Under the pieces are notes generated by a model. It saw only the letters and a program-made list of their open reading frames with translations, was not told the origin of the DNA and made no database searches. DNA of 64,000 nt. It comes from Nocardia puris (lineage in GTDB: Bacteria; Actinomycetota; Actinomycetes; Mycobacteriales; Mycobacteriaceae). Below are positions 41,495-49,503 of the stretch, one piece after another. Position 1 is the first letter of the stretch; the number at the start of each line of letters is the position of its first letter. The translations under genes and the position numbers were made by a program. The stretch spans positions 186,001-250,000 of the forward strand of contig NZ_QNRE01000005.1 in the NCBI RefSeq assembly GCF_003315035.1, written 5' to 3'.

Positions 41495-41986
41495 ATGGTG
41501 CGGACCCTGATCCTCATGCGGCACGGCAAGTCCGGCTACCCCGAGGGCGTCGGCGATCACGAGCGCCCGCTGGCCCCGCGCGGGCTACGCGAGGCCGGGC
41601 TGGCGGGTGACTGGCTGCGGGCCACACAGCCGCCGATCGACGCGGTGCGCTGCTCCACCGCCGTGCGCACCCGCGAGACCCTGGCCGCGACCGGCGTCAC
41701 CGCGCCGGTCGTCTACGAGCGCGGCATCTACGAGGCCTCGCCCAACACGCTGATCGAATTGGTGCAGCTCGCCGACGACGACGTGCGCACCTTGATGCTC
41801 ATCGGCCACGCCCCCGGAATGCCGTGGACCGCTTGGGAACTGGCCGCCAACCGCGACTCAGACGCGGCCGTGGAACTGAGCCGTAAGTTCCCCACCTCGG
41901 CGCTGGCCGTCCTGGAGTTCCACCACCCCTGGGCCGAAATCCACCCGGGCTCGGGCGAACTGACGACGTTCCATATTCCCCGCTGA
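41495..41986 (+). CDS. Histidine phosphatase (SixA-like)
   Basis: 163 residues. The catalytic motif LILMRHGKSGY lies at the N-terminus, and the second His in LMLIGHAPGMPW supports the phosphoglycerate-mutase-like fold. SixA-type enzymes remove phosphate from His or small substrates. Start ATG 41495 is used; GTG 41498 is next to it. A hairpin ends it. Confidence 0.88.
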   Translation: MVRTLILMRHGKSGYPEGVGDHERPLAPRGLREAGLAGDWLRATQPPIDAVRCSTAVRTRETLAATGVTAPVVYERGIYEASPNTLIELVQLADDDVRTLMLIGHAPGMPWTAWELAANRDSDAAVELSRKFPTSALAVLEFHHPWAEIHPGSGELTTFHIPR

Positions 41987-41994
41987 ACCCGGAC

Positions 41995-42025
41995 GCGCCC
42001 GGCGGGGTCGAACTTCGCCGGGCGC
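41995..42025. terminator. Hairpin between convergent genes
   Basis: GCGCCCGGCG (41995-42004) pairs with CGCCGGGCGC (42016-42025), 11-base loop, downstream of the phosphatase and facing the small membrane protein gene. The rest of the gap up to 42170 has no evident feature apart from CTCGCTCGCGCTCGG near 42050, which faintly recalls the ends of the interspersed repeat. Confidence 0.5.
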
Positions 42026-42170
42026 AAGGGGTCTCGACAACCGCGTCGACCTCGCTCGCGCTCGGCGGGTAGCCCCGGCCGGGTCATGTCGACTCGCGTC
42101 GCGCGCGACAAATCACGGGCCGTCGACGCTACGTCCGAGGGCGGACTCCGGGCCCCCCACCCGGCTCAGC

Positions 42171-42374
42171 TCATTTGAGCAGCTTGCCGCCCACGACGAC
42201 CCCCACCCCGAGCAGCACCAGCAGCAGGAACGCCACGAAGCCGTTCGTCAGCCACCACACCACCCCGAGCACGACCACCACCGGCGCCACCGCGATAGCC
42301 GCGATCACCGGACTCTCCTTGACCGTCGCCCAAGCCGACCGAGCCCGGATCCGATCTATGTCTTTGCCTGCCAT
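42171..42374 (-). CDS. Small membrane protein
   Basis: 67 residues with two hydrophobic helices (about 22-42 and 45-65) and a basic N-terminus (MAGKDIDRIRARSAWATVKE). No family assigned. The bias towards membrane residues, with Lys at the end, supports it over alternative frames. Confidence 0.6.
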   Translation of the reverse strand: MAGKDIDRIRARSAWATVKESPVIAAIAVAPVVVVLGVVWWLTNGFVAFLLLVLLGVGVVVGGKLLK

Positions 42375-42415
42375 ACGACCAGGGTAGGCCGGTTCGGGGG
42401 ATCGACAAGGAGAGG

Positions 42416-42994
42416 TCAGTCGGCCAGCCTGTCGAGGTCGATCTTCATCGGCGCGGGCGAGGCTACGGAGAATGCGCCACTCCCCTCGAATTCCTCGACG
42501 TAACCGAGTTCGTCGGTGAGGCGCAGCGCGAGCACGCTGATCGGTGAGCTCGGGTCGATGATCCAGTAGTGCGGTATGCCGGCATCGGCATACTCGGCCC
42601 GTTTGATGACGTAGTCCATACGGCGCGAGCCGGGAGAGACGATCTCGACTACCAGTCGCACACTCTCGGCGCGGACGATTCCACGCTTGCCGCGAAGCCG
42701 GTCGCGCTCATGACGCTCGATCACGATGAGGTCCGGTTTTCTGACCGTCGCGGGCTGGTCGCCCGGCACCAGCTGTAGATCGACGTCCATGTCGAGTGCG
42801 GCCGCCAACCTCGATGGCAACTGTGTACGCATCTGGAAGAGGAGCTCGCCGGCCGCCATGTTGTGATCCAGTGTCGGCGACGGTGCCATCGCGAGCTTCC
42901 CCTCCTGCAGCTCCCAGCGATTCAGTTCGTCCTGCTCGAGCGCTTCATAGTCGGCGACCGTCAGCAGTCGCCACGGTTCGGGTAGCGCGGTCAC
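42416..42994 (-). CDS. Uma2-family putative endonuclease
   Basis: 192 residues, normal for Uma2 (DUF820), a PD-(D/E)XK restriction-like fold. The core is VRKPDLIVIERHERD then RLVVEIVSPGSRRMDYVIKR and YADAGIPHYWIIDP, with Asp, Glu and Lys candidates of the active site. GTG 42994 has GGAGG six bases upstream; the long open frame further upstream is not supported. Uma2 proteins are abundant in actinobacteria and their role is unknown. Confidence 0.85.
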   Translation of the reverse strand: MTALPEPWRLLTVADYEALEQDELNRWELQEGKLAMAPSPTLDHNMAAGELLFQMRTQLPSRLAAALDMDVDLQLVPGDQPATVRKPDLIVIERHERDRLRGKRGIVRAESVRLVVEIVSPGSRRMDYVIKRAEYADAGIPHYWIIDPSSPISVLALRLTDELGYVEEFEGSGAFSVASPAPMKIDLDRLAD

Positions 42995-43102
42995 CCTCAC
43001 CCTCCTCAGCTCGCTCCCCCAAGTCGTATCCAGTGTCCCACAGTCCTCGTGGCTGACGAGCAAGCGCGAGAGGGCGCGTCTCGGGGGACGGGAGAATGGG
43101 GC

Positions 43103-43133
43103 TTGCTTGGAGTGCGCTCCAGGTGGATAGCGT
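43103..43133 (+). promoter_or_regulatory. MerR-type promoter with 19-bp spacer
   Basis: TTGCTT (43103-43108) and TAGCGT (43128-43133) are separated by 19 bp, the overlong spacing that MerR regulators correct. Within the spacer the dyad TGGAG-N4-CTCCA lies at 43108-43121, as expected for a MerR site. Confidence 0.65.
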
Positions 43134-43154
43134 CGAGTGGGTTCGAGGAGAGGG

Positions 43155-43559
43155 GTGAGTGCGGTGAGTGTGAGCGTGCGGGCCGAGGGGAATGCGGAGC
43201 GGGAACGGCCGCGGTATTCGATCGGCGAAGTGGCCGAGCGGACCGGGCTGACCAGGGACACCTTGCGGTGGTACGAGCGGATCGGGCTGATGGACTACGT
43301 CGGCCGCGATCACGCGGGCAAGCGGCGGTTCAGCGACCGGGATCTGGAATGGCTCGCGCTGATCGGCAAATTGCGCACCACCGGGATGACGGTGGCCGAC
43401 ATGGTCCGCTACGCCGAACTCGTGCGCGAGGGGGAGCAGACCTTCCCTGAACGACTGGAGATGTTCCGCCGCACGCGCGCCGACGTACTCGCCAAGATCG
43501 CCGAACTGCAACAGGCCGTGGACGTCCTGGACTACAAGATCGCCATTTACGAGGGGTGA
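43155..43559 (+). CDS. MerR-family transcriptional regulator
   Basis: 134 residues. The winged helix is RPRYSIGEVAERTGLTRDTL and RWYERIGLMDYVGRDHAGKR, and a coiled dimer helix ends the protein (TRADVLAKIAELQQAVDVLD). No Cys metal ligands, so it belongs to the AKR-linked or drug-sensing group. Start not certain: GTG 43155 fits GAGGAG upstream, GTG 43164 is also possible. It precedes the aldo-keto reductase by about 120 bp. Confidence 0.85.
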   Translation: MSAVSVSVRAEGNAERERPRYSIGEVAERTGLTRDTLRWYERIGLMDYVGRDHAGKRRFSDRDLEWLALIGKLRTTGMTVADMVRYAELVREGEQTFPERLEMFRRTRADVLAKIAELQQAVDVLDYKIAIYEG

Positions 43560-43681
43560 AGCCAACGCCTTCGGCGTATTGCTCGGCAATTGGTGCCAGG
43601 TCCACAGGTGAGGACTGTGCCCGGCTGGATGTTCATGTGCGGGAGTCTTCGTGCTCCTGCGACCGTGAAAGGAAACGACGT

Positions 43682-44695
43682 ATGACTACGACGACGCTGC
43701 CCACCACCGCCCTTGGCATGGACGGCTTGGAGGTGGGCGCTCAGGGGCTCGGCTGCATGGGCATCAGTGAGTTCTACGGCCCTAGTGACCTGGACGAATC
43801 GCGTGCGACGCTGGATCGCGCGCTCGAACTCGGGATCACCTTGTTCGACACCGCCGATATCTACGGCTCCGGCCACAACGAGGAATTCCTCTCCGATTTC
43901 GTGCGGGCCAACCGCGAGCAGGTGGTGCTGGCCACCAAGTTCGGCATCGTGCGCAAGGCCGACGATCCCGCCTTCCGGGGTTTCGACAACTCGCCCGACT
44001 ACATCCGCGAGTCCGTGGACGGCAGCCTGCGCAGGCTCGGCATCGACGTCATCGACCTGTACTACATGCACCGGCGCGATGTGCGGGTGCCGATCGAGGA
44101 GACGGTGGCCGTGATGGCCGAACTCGTCGCGGCGGGCAAGGTGCGCGCGCTGGGGTTGTCCGAGGTGACGGGCGCGGAACTGCGCGCGGCGCACGCCGTG
44201 CACCCGATCGCGGCGGTGCAGTCGGAGTGGTCGCTGTTCTCCCGCGACGTGGAGCGCTCCGCCGTGCCCGCGGCCGCCGAACTGGGTGTCGCGTTCGTGC
44301 CGTACTCACCGCTGGGGCGCGGGTTCCTCACCGGGTCGTTCGCCACCGCTGGCGAACTGGCCGGTCGGGACTTCCGCAAGGCGATGCCGCGCTTCTCCGG
44401 TGACAACGCCGCGCGCAACGCGGCACTGCTGGCCCCGGTGCACTCCATCGCCGCGGCGCGCGGCGTGACGCCCGCGCAGGTCGCCCTGGCCTGGGTGCAT
44501 GCCCGTTCGGACGCGCACGGCCTGCCGGTGGTGCCGATCCCCGGCACCCGCAGCCGCACCCGGCTGGCGGAGAACGTCGCCGCCGCGACCCTGGCCCTGA
44601 CCGCCGACGAACTGGCCACCCTCGAGCCCATCGCGGAGCAGGTCGCCGGAAACCGCTACGCGGACATGTCCTTCACCTCCGCCGGACGGGAGTGA
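43682..44695 (+). CDS. Aldo-keto reductase
   Basis: 337 residues, NADPH-dependent oxidoreductase with TIM-barrel fold. Catalytic tetrad: Asp and Tyr in FDTADIYGSGHNEEF, Lys in VLATKFGI, His in LYYMHRRD. C-terminal NADPH loop has PGTRSRTRLAENVAA. It follows the MerR gene with an aldehyde-responsive-type arrangement, so MerR probably induces it; substrate unknown. Confidence 0.92.
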   Translation: MTTTTLPTTALGMDGLEVGAQGLGCMGISEFYGPSDLDESRATLDRALELGITLFDTADIYGSGHNEEFLSDFVRANREQVVLATKFGIVRKADDPAFRGFDNSPDYIRESVDGSLRRLGIDVIDLYYMHRRDVRVPIEETVAVMAELVAAGKVRALGLSEVTGAELRAAHAVHPIAAVQSEWSLFSRDVERSAVPAAAELGVAFVPYSPLGRGFLTGSFATAGELAGRDFRKAMPRFSGDNAARNAALLAPVHSIAAARGVTPAQVALAWVHARSDAHGLPVVPIPGTRSRTRLAENVAAATLALTADELATLEPIAEQVAGNRYADMSFTSAGRE

Positions 44696-44696
44696 G

Positions 44697-44739
44697 CGTC
44701 GCCGCGCCCGGTCCGAGATCCGGGCCGGGCGCGGCGACG
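44697..44739. terminator. Bidirectional terminator (15-bp stem)
   Basis: Arms at 44697-44711 (CGTCGCCGCGCCCGG) and 44725-44739 pair perfectly with a 13-base loop between the convergent reductase and transglycosylase genes. Confidence 0.7.
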
Positions 44740-44743
44740 GCGC

Positions 44744-45952
44744 TCAGTAACCCTGGTACGCCCCACCGGAATTGACCGCCGCGACGCCCGGCACGTTCGA
44801 CAGCGATCCGTACCGGTCGATCGAGTAGCGGGTGGCGGCGACGATGTTGTGCACCGGATTCCAGATGTCGTCGTAGCCCGGCGCCTTGTAGGCGTTGAAC
44901 GTGCTGTCGATGGTCTGCATGATGCCCTTGGACGGCGTGCCGTTGAGCCAGTTGCTGTCCCAGCGGTTCTCGGCGTGCGGGTTGCCGCTCGACTCGTGCT
45001 CGATGATCATCGCGATGGCGCGCTCGTCGATCTCCTCGGGCTTGTAGCCCATCTCGATGAGGATCTTCTTGGCCTCGGCGATCCAGTCCGCGACCTCGCC
45101 GGTCGGCATCGGGCCGCTGGGCGCGCCGGAGCCACCGCCCGAGCCGGAATACGGTGTGCTCGAAGACGATCCGGAGTTGCCGCCACTGCCCGACATCAGG
45201 TAGCTCGGCGTGTTCGACGGTGACTGGCTGGGGGTCTGCGTCTGGCTGGGGGTCTGCGTCTGGCTGGGTGTCTGCGTCTGGCTGGGGGTCTGCGTCGCCG
45301 CGGGTGTGGTGCTCGCCGGGTCGGTGGCGGGGGACGGGGAGGCGATGAGGCTCGGATCGTTCAACGCCTCGACCGCGGCCTGCAGCTTGCCGACGGCCGC
45401 GTCCACCTTGGTCTTCGCGGCGGTCGCGACGTTCTGCGCGGTCTGCAGGGCCGTGGTGATCTGGGTTTCCCAATTCGCGGCGTCGGCCGCGATGCGGATG
45501 CGCAGGTCCTCGGCCGCCTGGCCGGTCAGATCGCCGAGCAGTTCGGTGGTGCGGGCGGTGGCGTCGACGGTGCCGTCGGGTTTGACGGTGAACCCGGTGA
45601 TCAGGCCCGCGCCCGCCGCGGGCACGGGCCCGGCCGCCGAAGCCTGGTCGCGCAGCCGCAGCACCGCCGATTTGGCCTCGTTCAGGTTTCCGACCTCGGC
45701 GGCGAAGGCGGTGGAGAGTTCGAGCAGCGCGGCGCTCACCGCCGACGCGCGGGATTTCTCGGTGTCCATCCGGGAGGTCGCCGCGGCGGCCGCCGCGCCG
45801 GACCAGATGTTCTCGGTCCCGAGCTGGGCGGTCGTGTCGGACGCCGTGCGCACGGCGGTGTCGAGGTTCTGTGAGAGGGTCGAGGCCGCCGTGCCCGCCG
45901 CGGCCAGCTGGTCGGGCTGCCAGCCGGCGACGTCGTCGATGGAGAGGGTCAT
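44744..45952 (-). CDS. Secreted lytic transglycosylase with WXG100-like N-terminus
   Basis: 402 residues. The first 200 residues are alpha-helical without a Sec signal and resemble type VII secretion substrates. A linker about 205-300 holds four TQTPSQ-type repeats, then Ser/Gly-rich sequence. The C-terminal SLT domain (about 305-402) has catalytic Glu in MIIEHESSGNP and SKGIMQTIDSTFN, so it should cut peptidoglycan. It overlaps its upstream partner by ATGA. Possible role: wall remodelling or toxin delivered by a type VII system. Confidence 0.85.
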   Translation of the reverse strand: MTLSIDDVAGWQPDQLAAAGTAASTLSQNLDTAVRTASDTTAQLGTENIWSGAAAAAATSRMDTEKSRASAVSAALLELSTAFAAEVGNLNEAKSAVLRLRDQASAAGPVPAAGAGLITGFTVKPDGTVDATARTTELLGDLTGQAAEDLRIRIAADAANWETQITTALQTAQNVATAAKTKVDAAVGKLQAAVEALNDPSLIASPSPATDPASTTPAATQTPSQTQTPSQTQTPSQTQTPSQSPSNTPSYLMSGSGGNSGSSSSTPYSGSGGGSGAPSGPMPTGEVADWIAEAKKILIEMGYKPEEIDERAIAMIIEHESSGNPHAENRWDSNWLNGTPSKGIMQTIDSTFNAYKAPGYDDIWNPVHNIVAATRYSIDRYGSLSNVPGVAAVNSGGAYQGY

Positions 45953-46272
45953 GGCAGCTCCAGGGCGATGGTCTGCAACCGGGTCGCGAAGTCGCCCTCC
46001 GCCACCTCGTAGGCGCCCGCGGCATTGCGGGTGGTGTCGGCGACCTTGTCGAGCCGGGTCGAGATCCGCGTGAGCGCGGTGTTCACCGCATCGGTCGCCG
46101 GGGTGACCGACGCACCGAACTCCGTGCCGGGTAGCGCGCCCGCGGCGGGGCCGAACCCGTTGCCCGCGTTGAGTCCGCGAATCGTCCCGGCCCCGGTGGA
46201 CAGTGTGTTCGCGAAGGTCTTCAGCGCCTCAGGATTCACCTGGAGCTGTCCGGCCTGCGGTCCCTCGACCAT
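45949..46272 (-). CDS. EspC-like type VII secretion target (WXG100 relative)
   Basis: 107 residues, helical hairpin, similar in length and layout to ESX-1 EspC/DUF2580 proteins (LQVNPEALKTFANTLSTGAG; ending ... YEVAEGDFATRLQTIALELP). No Sec signal. The four-base overlap with the transglycosylase gene suggests a heterodimer that guides secretion, as with Esx/PE-PPE pairs. M at 46272 is preferred; the frame extends upstream without a start signal. Confidence 0.75.
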   Translation of the reverse strand: MVEGPQAGQLQVNPEALKTFANTLSTGAGTIRGLNAGNGFGPAAGALPGTEFGASVTPATDAVNTALTRISTRLDKVADTTRNAAGAYEVAEGDFATRLQTIALELP

Positions 46273-46461
46273 TGGAAATCCCCCATCTCCCCGACCTGAA
46301 AGTCGCGGCCAGCATAACAAAGGCGGGCCCGCGAGGAGAGGGTCTCGACGCTCTGATCAGCCGGTGTCGGTCGCGGCGGTTATGTTGGTCGAGGTGTCTC
46401 CGGCGGCGGGCCCGCGTGGGCCGGGAGCGACGGCCGCCGGATCGGACAGAGAGGTCGGCAC

Positions 46462-47436
46462 ATGCGCGCAGCTCAGGTCAGCAAGCTGGAGGGTCCCGAG
46501 GCCATCGAGGTCGTCGAGATCCCCGAACCCGCGGGGTACGAGGGCGGGGTGGTGATCGACGTGCACGCCGCGGGCGTCGCGTTCCCCGACGTGCTGATGA
46601 CGCGCGGGCTGTACCAGATGAAGCCGCAGCTGCCGTTCGTCGTGGGCGGCGAGGTGGCGGGCGTGGTCCGCGAGGCGCCCGAGGGCGCGCAGGTGCGCGC
46701 CGGTGACCGGGTGCTGGCGCTGACGATGCTGGGCAACGCGATCGCCGAAGTGGCGGTGGCTCCGGCGCCGATGGTGTTCCGCCTGCCCGACAACATCTCG
46801 CTGGAGGCGGGGGCCGGCATCCTGTTCAACGATCTGACCGTGCACTTCTGCCTGCGCAACCGCGGCAGGCTGGCCGAGGGCGAGACCGTGCTCGTGCACG
46901 GCGCCGCGGGCGGCATCGGCACCTCCACGCTGCGCATGGCCGCGGCGCTGGGCGCGGGCCGGGTGATCGCCGTGGTGAGCACGCCGGAGAAGGCCGAGGT
47001 GGCCAGGGCCAACGGCGCGAGCGATGTGGTGCTCACCGAGGGCTGGCTCGCCGCGGTCAAGGAACTCACCAGCGGGCGCGGCGTCGACATCGTGCTCGAC
47101 CCGGTGGGCGGGGACCGGTTCACCGACAGCCTCCGCTCGCTGGCCCCGGCCGGGCGGCTGCTGGTCGTCGGGTTCACGGCGGGGGAGATCCCCACCGTGA
47201 AGGTGAACCGCCTGCTGCTCAATAACGTCGAGGTGGTCGGCGCGGCGTGGGGCGAATGGGTCATGCGCAACCCCGGTTACCTGGCCGAACAGTGGGCCGA
47301 GGTGGAGCCGCTGCTGGCGTCGGGCAAGATCGCGCCGCCCGAGCCGGTGCTGTTCCCGCTGGAGCGCGCCGCCGACGCCGTCGCCTCCCTGGACAACCGC
47401 ACCGCCACCGGCAAGGTCGTCGTCACGCTGCGCTGA
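46462..47436 (+). CDS. NADPH:quinone oxidoreductase (zinc-free MDR family)
   Basis: 324 residues, a full-length QOR-type member. The cofactor motif is LVHGAAGGIGTSTLRMAAAL; VDIVLDPVGGDRF and LLVVGFTAGEIP are typical. There are no zinc ligands. ATG 46462. The reaction would be NADPH-dependent reduction of quinones or enones. The 189-bp gap on its left (46273-46461) holds divergent promoters I cannot define. Confidence 0.9.
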   Translation: MRAAQVSKLEGPEAIEVVEIPEPAGYEGGVVIDVHAAGVAFPDVLMTRGLYQMKPQLPFVVGGEVAGVVREAPEGAQVRAGDRVLALTMLGNAIAEVAVAPAPMVFRLPDNISLEAGAGILFNDLTVHFCLRNRGRLAEGETVLVHGAAGGIGTSTLRMAAALGAGRVIAVVSTPEKAEVARANGASDVVLTEGWLAAVKELTSGRGVDIVLDPVGGDRFTDSLRSLAPAGRLLVVGFTAGEIPTVKVNRLLLNNVEVVGAAWGEWVMRNPGYLAEQWAEVEPLLASGKIAPPEPVLFPLERAADAVASLDNRTATGKVVVTLR

Positions 47437-47681
47437 GGTGCGGGCCCGTCCGCCGCGCCGATGACCAGAACGCCGATCCGGGTGGTGGCCGGATCCTGCT
47501 GACGCCGGAGACCCCGCATCGGCGCGGCATCGGCGCGGTCACCGACCTCGAGGCGCCCTACCGGGCCGCCCGCCATCCGGTCGGTGGCCGCAGCTCGATC
47601 CGGACCTTGCCTAGGCCGGGCCGGTCGAAGCGGACCGGTCCGGCACCGACCTCACCGCCGCCGAACGAGAGACCATCGACC

Positions 47682-48794
47682 ATGACACTCACCGACCGGG
47701 TGCTCAACCGCACGCTGCTCGAGCGCCAGCACCTGCTGGAACGCTCCACCCTCACCACGCCGCGGATGTGCGAGCACCTGATCGGGTTGCAGGCCCAGGA
47801 CGTGCCGCCGCCCTTCGTCGGATTGTGGAGCCGGATCGCGGATTTCGATCCGTCGACGGTGTCGGACGGTTTGGACGACCGTTCGCTGGTGCGCATCACG
47901 TTGATGCGCGGCACGGTGCACCTGGTCACCCCGTCCGACGCGCTGCGCATCGCGCCGCACATCCAGCCGGAGCTGGAGAAGGTGCCGTTCCGCAAGGGTT
48001 TCAACTTCGGCGCGATGGTCGGCATGGACCCCGACGAGGTGCGTGCGCGGGGTGAGGAAGTGCTCGGCGACGAGCCGATGGCCGCCTCCCAGATGCGCGG
48101 CCGCGCCGCCGAGCTCTGGCCGGACCGCGACGCCGGGGCCGTGCTGCAGACCTGGCTGTACCAGCTGCCGGTGTTGCAGACGCCGCCGCGCGGACGCTGG
48201 AAGGACAACAGCCGCCCGGTGTGGTCACGCGTGGAACCCTGGCTCGGCGCACCGCTCGACCCCACCTACCCGCTCGCCGAACTCCTGCTGCGCTACCTGC
48301 GCGCGTTCGGCCCGGCCACCACCTCGGACATGCAGGCCTGGTCGAAGCTCACCGGCATCAAACAGGCCGTCGATCAGCTCGGCGAGCGGGTCCGCACCTA
48401 CACCGACGCGCGCGGGCGCACCCTCTACGACGCGGCCGACGCCGCGCTCGCCGATCCCGATCGCCCCGCCCCGGTCCGCCTGCTCGGCTGGTACGACAAC
48501 CTGCTGCTCTCCCACAAGGACCGCGCGCGTGTGATCCCCGAGGGCGGCGCGTCGCATCCCGCGTGGAGCCGGATCAACGTGTCGTCGGTGCTGATCGACG
48601 GCTTCGTCGCGGGCGTCTACAAGATCTTCCCGAAGGCGGGCGTCGCCGAGCTGCGCGCCGCCCCGACCCGCCCCTGGACGCGCGCCGAACGCACCGAATT
48701 CGACGCCGAGGCCCACGCCCTGCTCGGCTTCCTGGAACCCGATCTCACCCCACGCGTGGAGATCCTGGACGTCGGCGCGGATTTACGCCCCTGA
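47682..48794 (+). CDS. Winged-helix DNA-binding protein (AlkZ/HTH_42 family)
   Basis: 370 residues, family HTH_42 (DUF1006). Members AlkZ/YcaQ are DNA glycosylases that unhook interstrand crosslinks; their QxQ active motif corresponds to LQAQ in CEHLIGLQAQDVPPPFVGL (about residues 33-38). Other family motifs: LVRITLMRGTVHLVT and LLGWYDNLLLSHKDRARVI. ATG 47682. A repair role is inferred from the family only. The 245 bp upstream have no clear gene. Confidence 0.75.
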   Translation: MTLTDRVLNRTLLERQHLLERSTLTTPRMCEHLIGLQAQDVPPPFVGLWSRIADFDPSTVSDGLDDRSLVRITLMRGTVHLVTPSDALRIAPHIQPELEKVPFRKGFNFGAMVGMDPDEVRARGEEVLGDEPMAASQMRGRAAELWPDRDAGAVLQTWLYQLPVLQTPPRGRWKDNSRPVWSRVEPWLGAPLDPTYPLAELLLRYLRAFGPATTSDMQAWSKLTGIKQAVDQLGERVRTYTDARGRTLYDAADAALADPDRPAPVRLLGWYDNLLLSHKDRARVIPEGGASHPAWSRINVSSVLIDGFVAGVYKIFPKAGVAELRAAPTRPWTRAERTEFDAEAHALLGFLEPDLTPRVEILDVGADLRP

Positions 48795-48822
48795 GCGCTG
48801 CGGCGGACCCTCTCGCCCACCC

Positions 48823-49347
48823 TCACCGCTCCCGCGCCTCCCGGTACGCCGGCGCCTTGCTGCTCCCGGTCGGCGTCAGCGTGCGCAGCAGCGGCAGCGC
48901 CCGGCGCTCGACCACGGTGGACAGCACGATCACGCTGTGCGAGCGCACCACCGCGCTGGTCCGGTCGATGCTCAGCAGTACCGCTTGCAGGCCGGCGTGC
49001 GAGTCGGCGCCGAGGCGGCACAGCACATCGCCGGAGCCGGTGGTGGCGTAGGCCTCCAGCACGCCGGGGATGGCGTCGAGTTCTGCGCTGACGATGTCGA
49101 GCGCGCCCTGCGCGATCTCCAGCGTGACGAACGCCTGCACGTCGAAACCGGCCGCGGTGACGTCGATCTGCGGGTCGTAGGAGGCGATCACCCCGGCCTC
49201 CTCCATCCGTCCGATGCGGGATTGCACGGTGGCCCGCGCGACCTTGGTGCGGCGGGACAGCTCCAGGATCCCGGCCTTCTGGTATTCGTGCATCGCGGTG
49301 AGGATGGCGAGGTCGAGCTCATCCAGTTTCGCCGGGGTGCGGGACAT
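48823..49347 (-). CDS. Lrp/AsnC-family transcriptional regulator
   Basis: 174 residues: N-terminal HTH (DELDLAILTAMHEYQKAGIL, RTKVARATVQSRIGRM), then an RAM ligand domain (VQAFVTLEIAQGALDIVSAE). Divergent from HPPD, so it is a good candidate regulator of tyrosine catabolism. A pyrimidine/AT-rich stretch near 49397-49410 lies in the shared intergenic region. Confidence 0.9.
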   Translation of the reverse strand: MSRTPAKLDELDLAILTAMHEYQKAGILELSRRTKVARATVQSRIGRMEEAGVIASYDPQIDVTAAGFDVQAFVTLEIAQGALDIVSAELDAIPGVLEAYATTGSGDVLCRLGADSHAGLQAVLLSIDRTSAVVRSHSVIVLSTVVERRALPLLRTLTPTGSSKAPAYREARER

Positions 49348-49503
49348 GGCGGCCTCCGGTATCGGGCGCGGGCGGACGGCGGTGTCCGCTCTCTACTATT
49401 CAAATTGTCCAGCATCGAGCGCGCTCAGCTAGCCGAATCCGCCACTGTGTCCACAGAATTTCGGGGAAGTTGCCTACCGTAAGCCGTGGCGATTTCCTGG
49501 GGT

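Noticed and set aside
42026..42120. Third copy of the interspersed repeat
   Set aside because: Only a short CTCGCTCGCGCTCGG resemblance to the repeat ends; the conserved core is absent.
42995..43261. N-terminal extension of the Uma2 gene
   Set aside because: The extension is Ser/Arg/Pro-rich, overlaps the merR promoter and lacks a ribosome site; GTG 42994 has one.
45200..45310. Possible CRISPR-like or satellite repeat
   Set aside because: The units are contiguous 18-bp in-frame repeats coding TQTPSQ without spacers.
47247..47681. Extended start for the AlkZ-like protein
   Set aside because: The upstream frame overlaps the quinone reductase gene and has no homology-like features; ATG 47682 opens the conserved domain.
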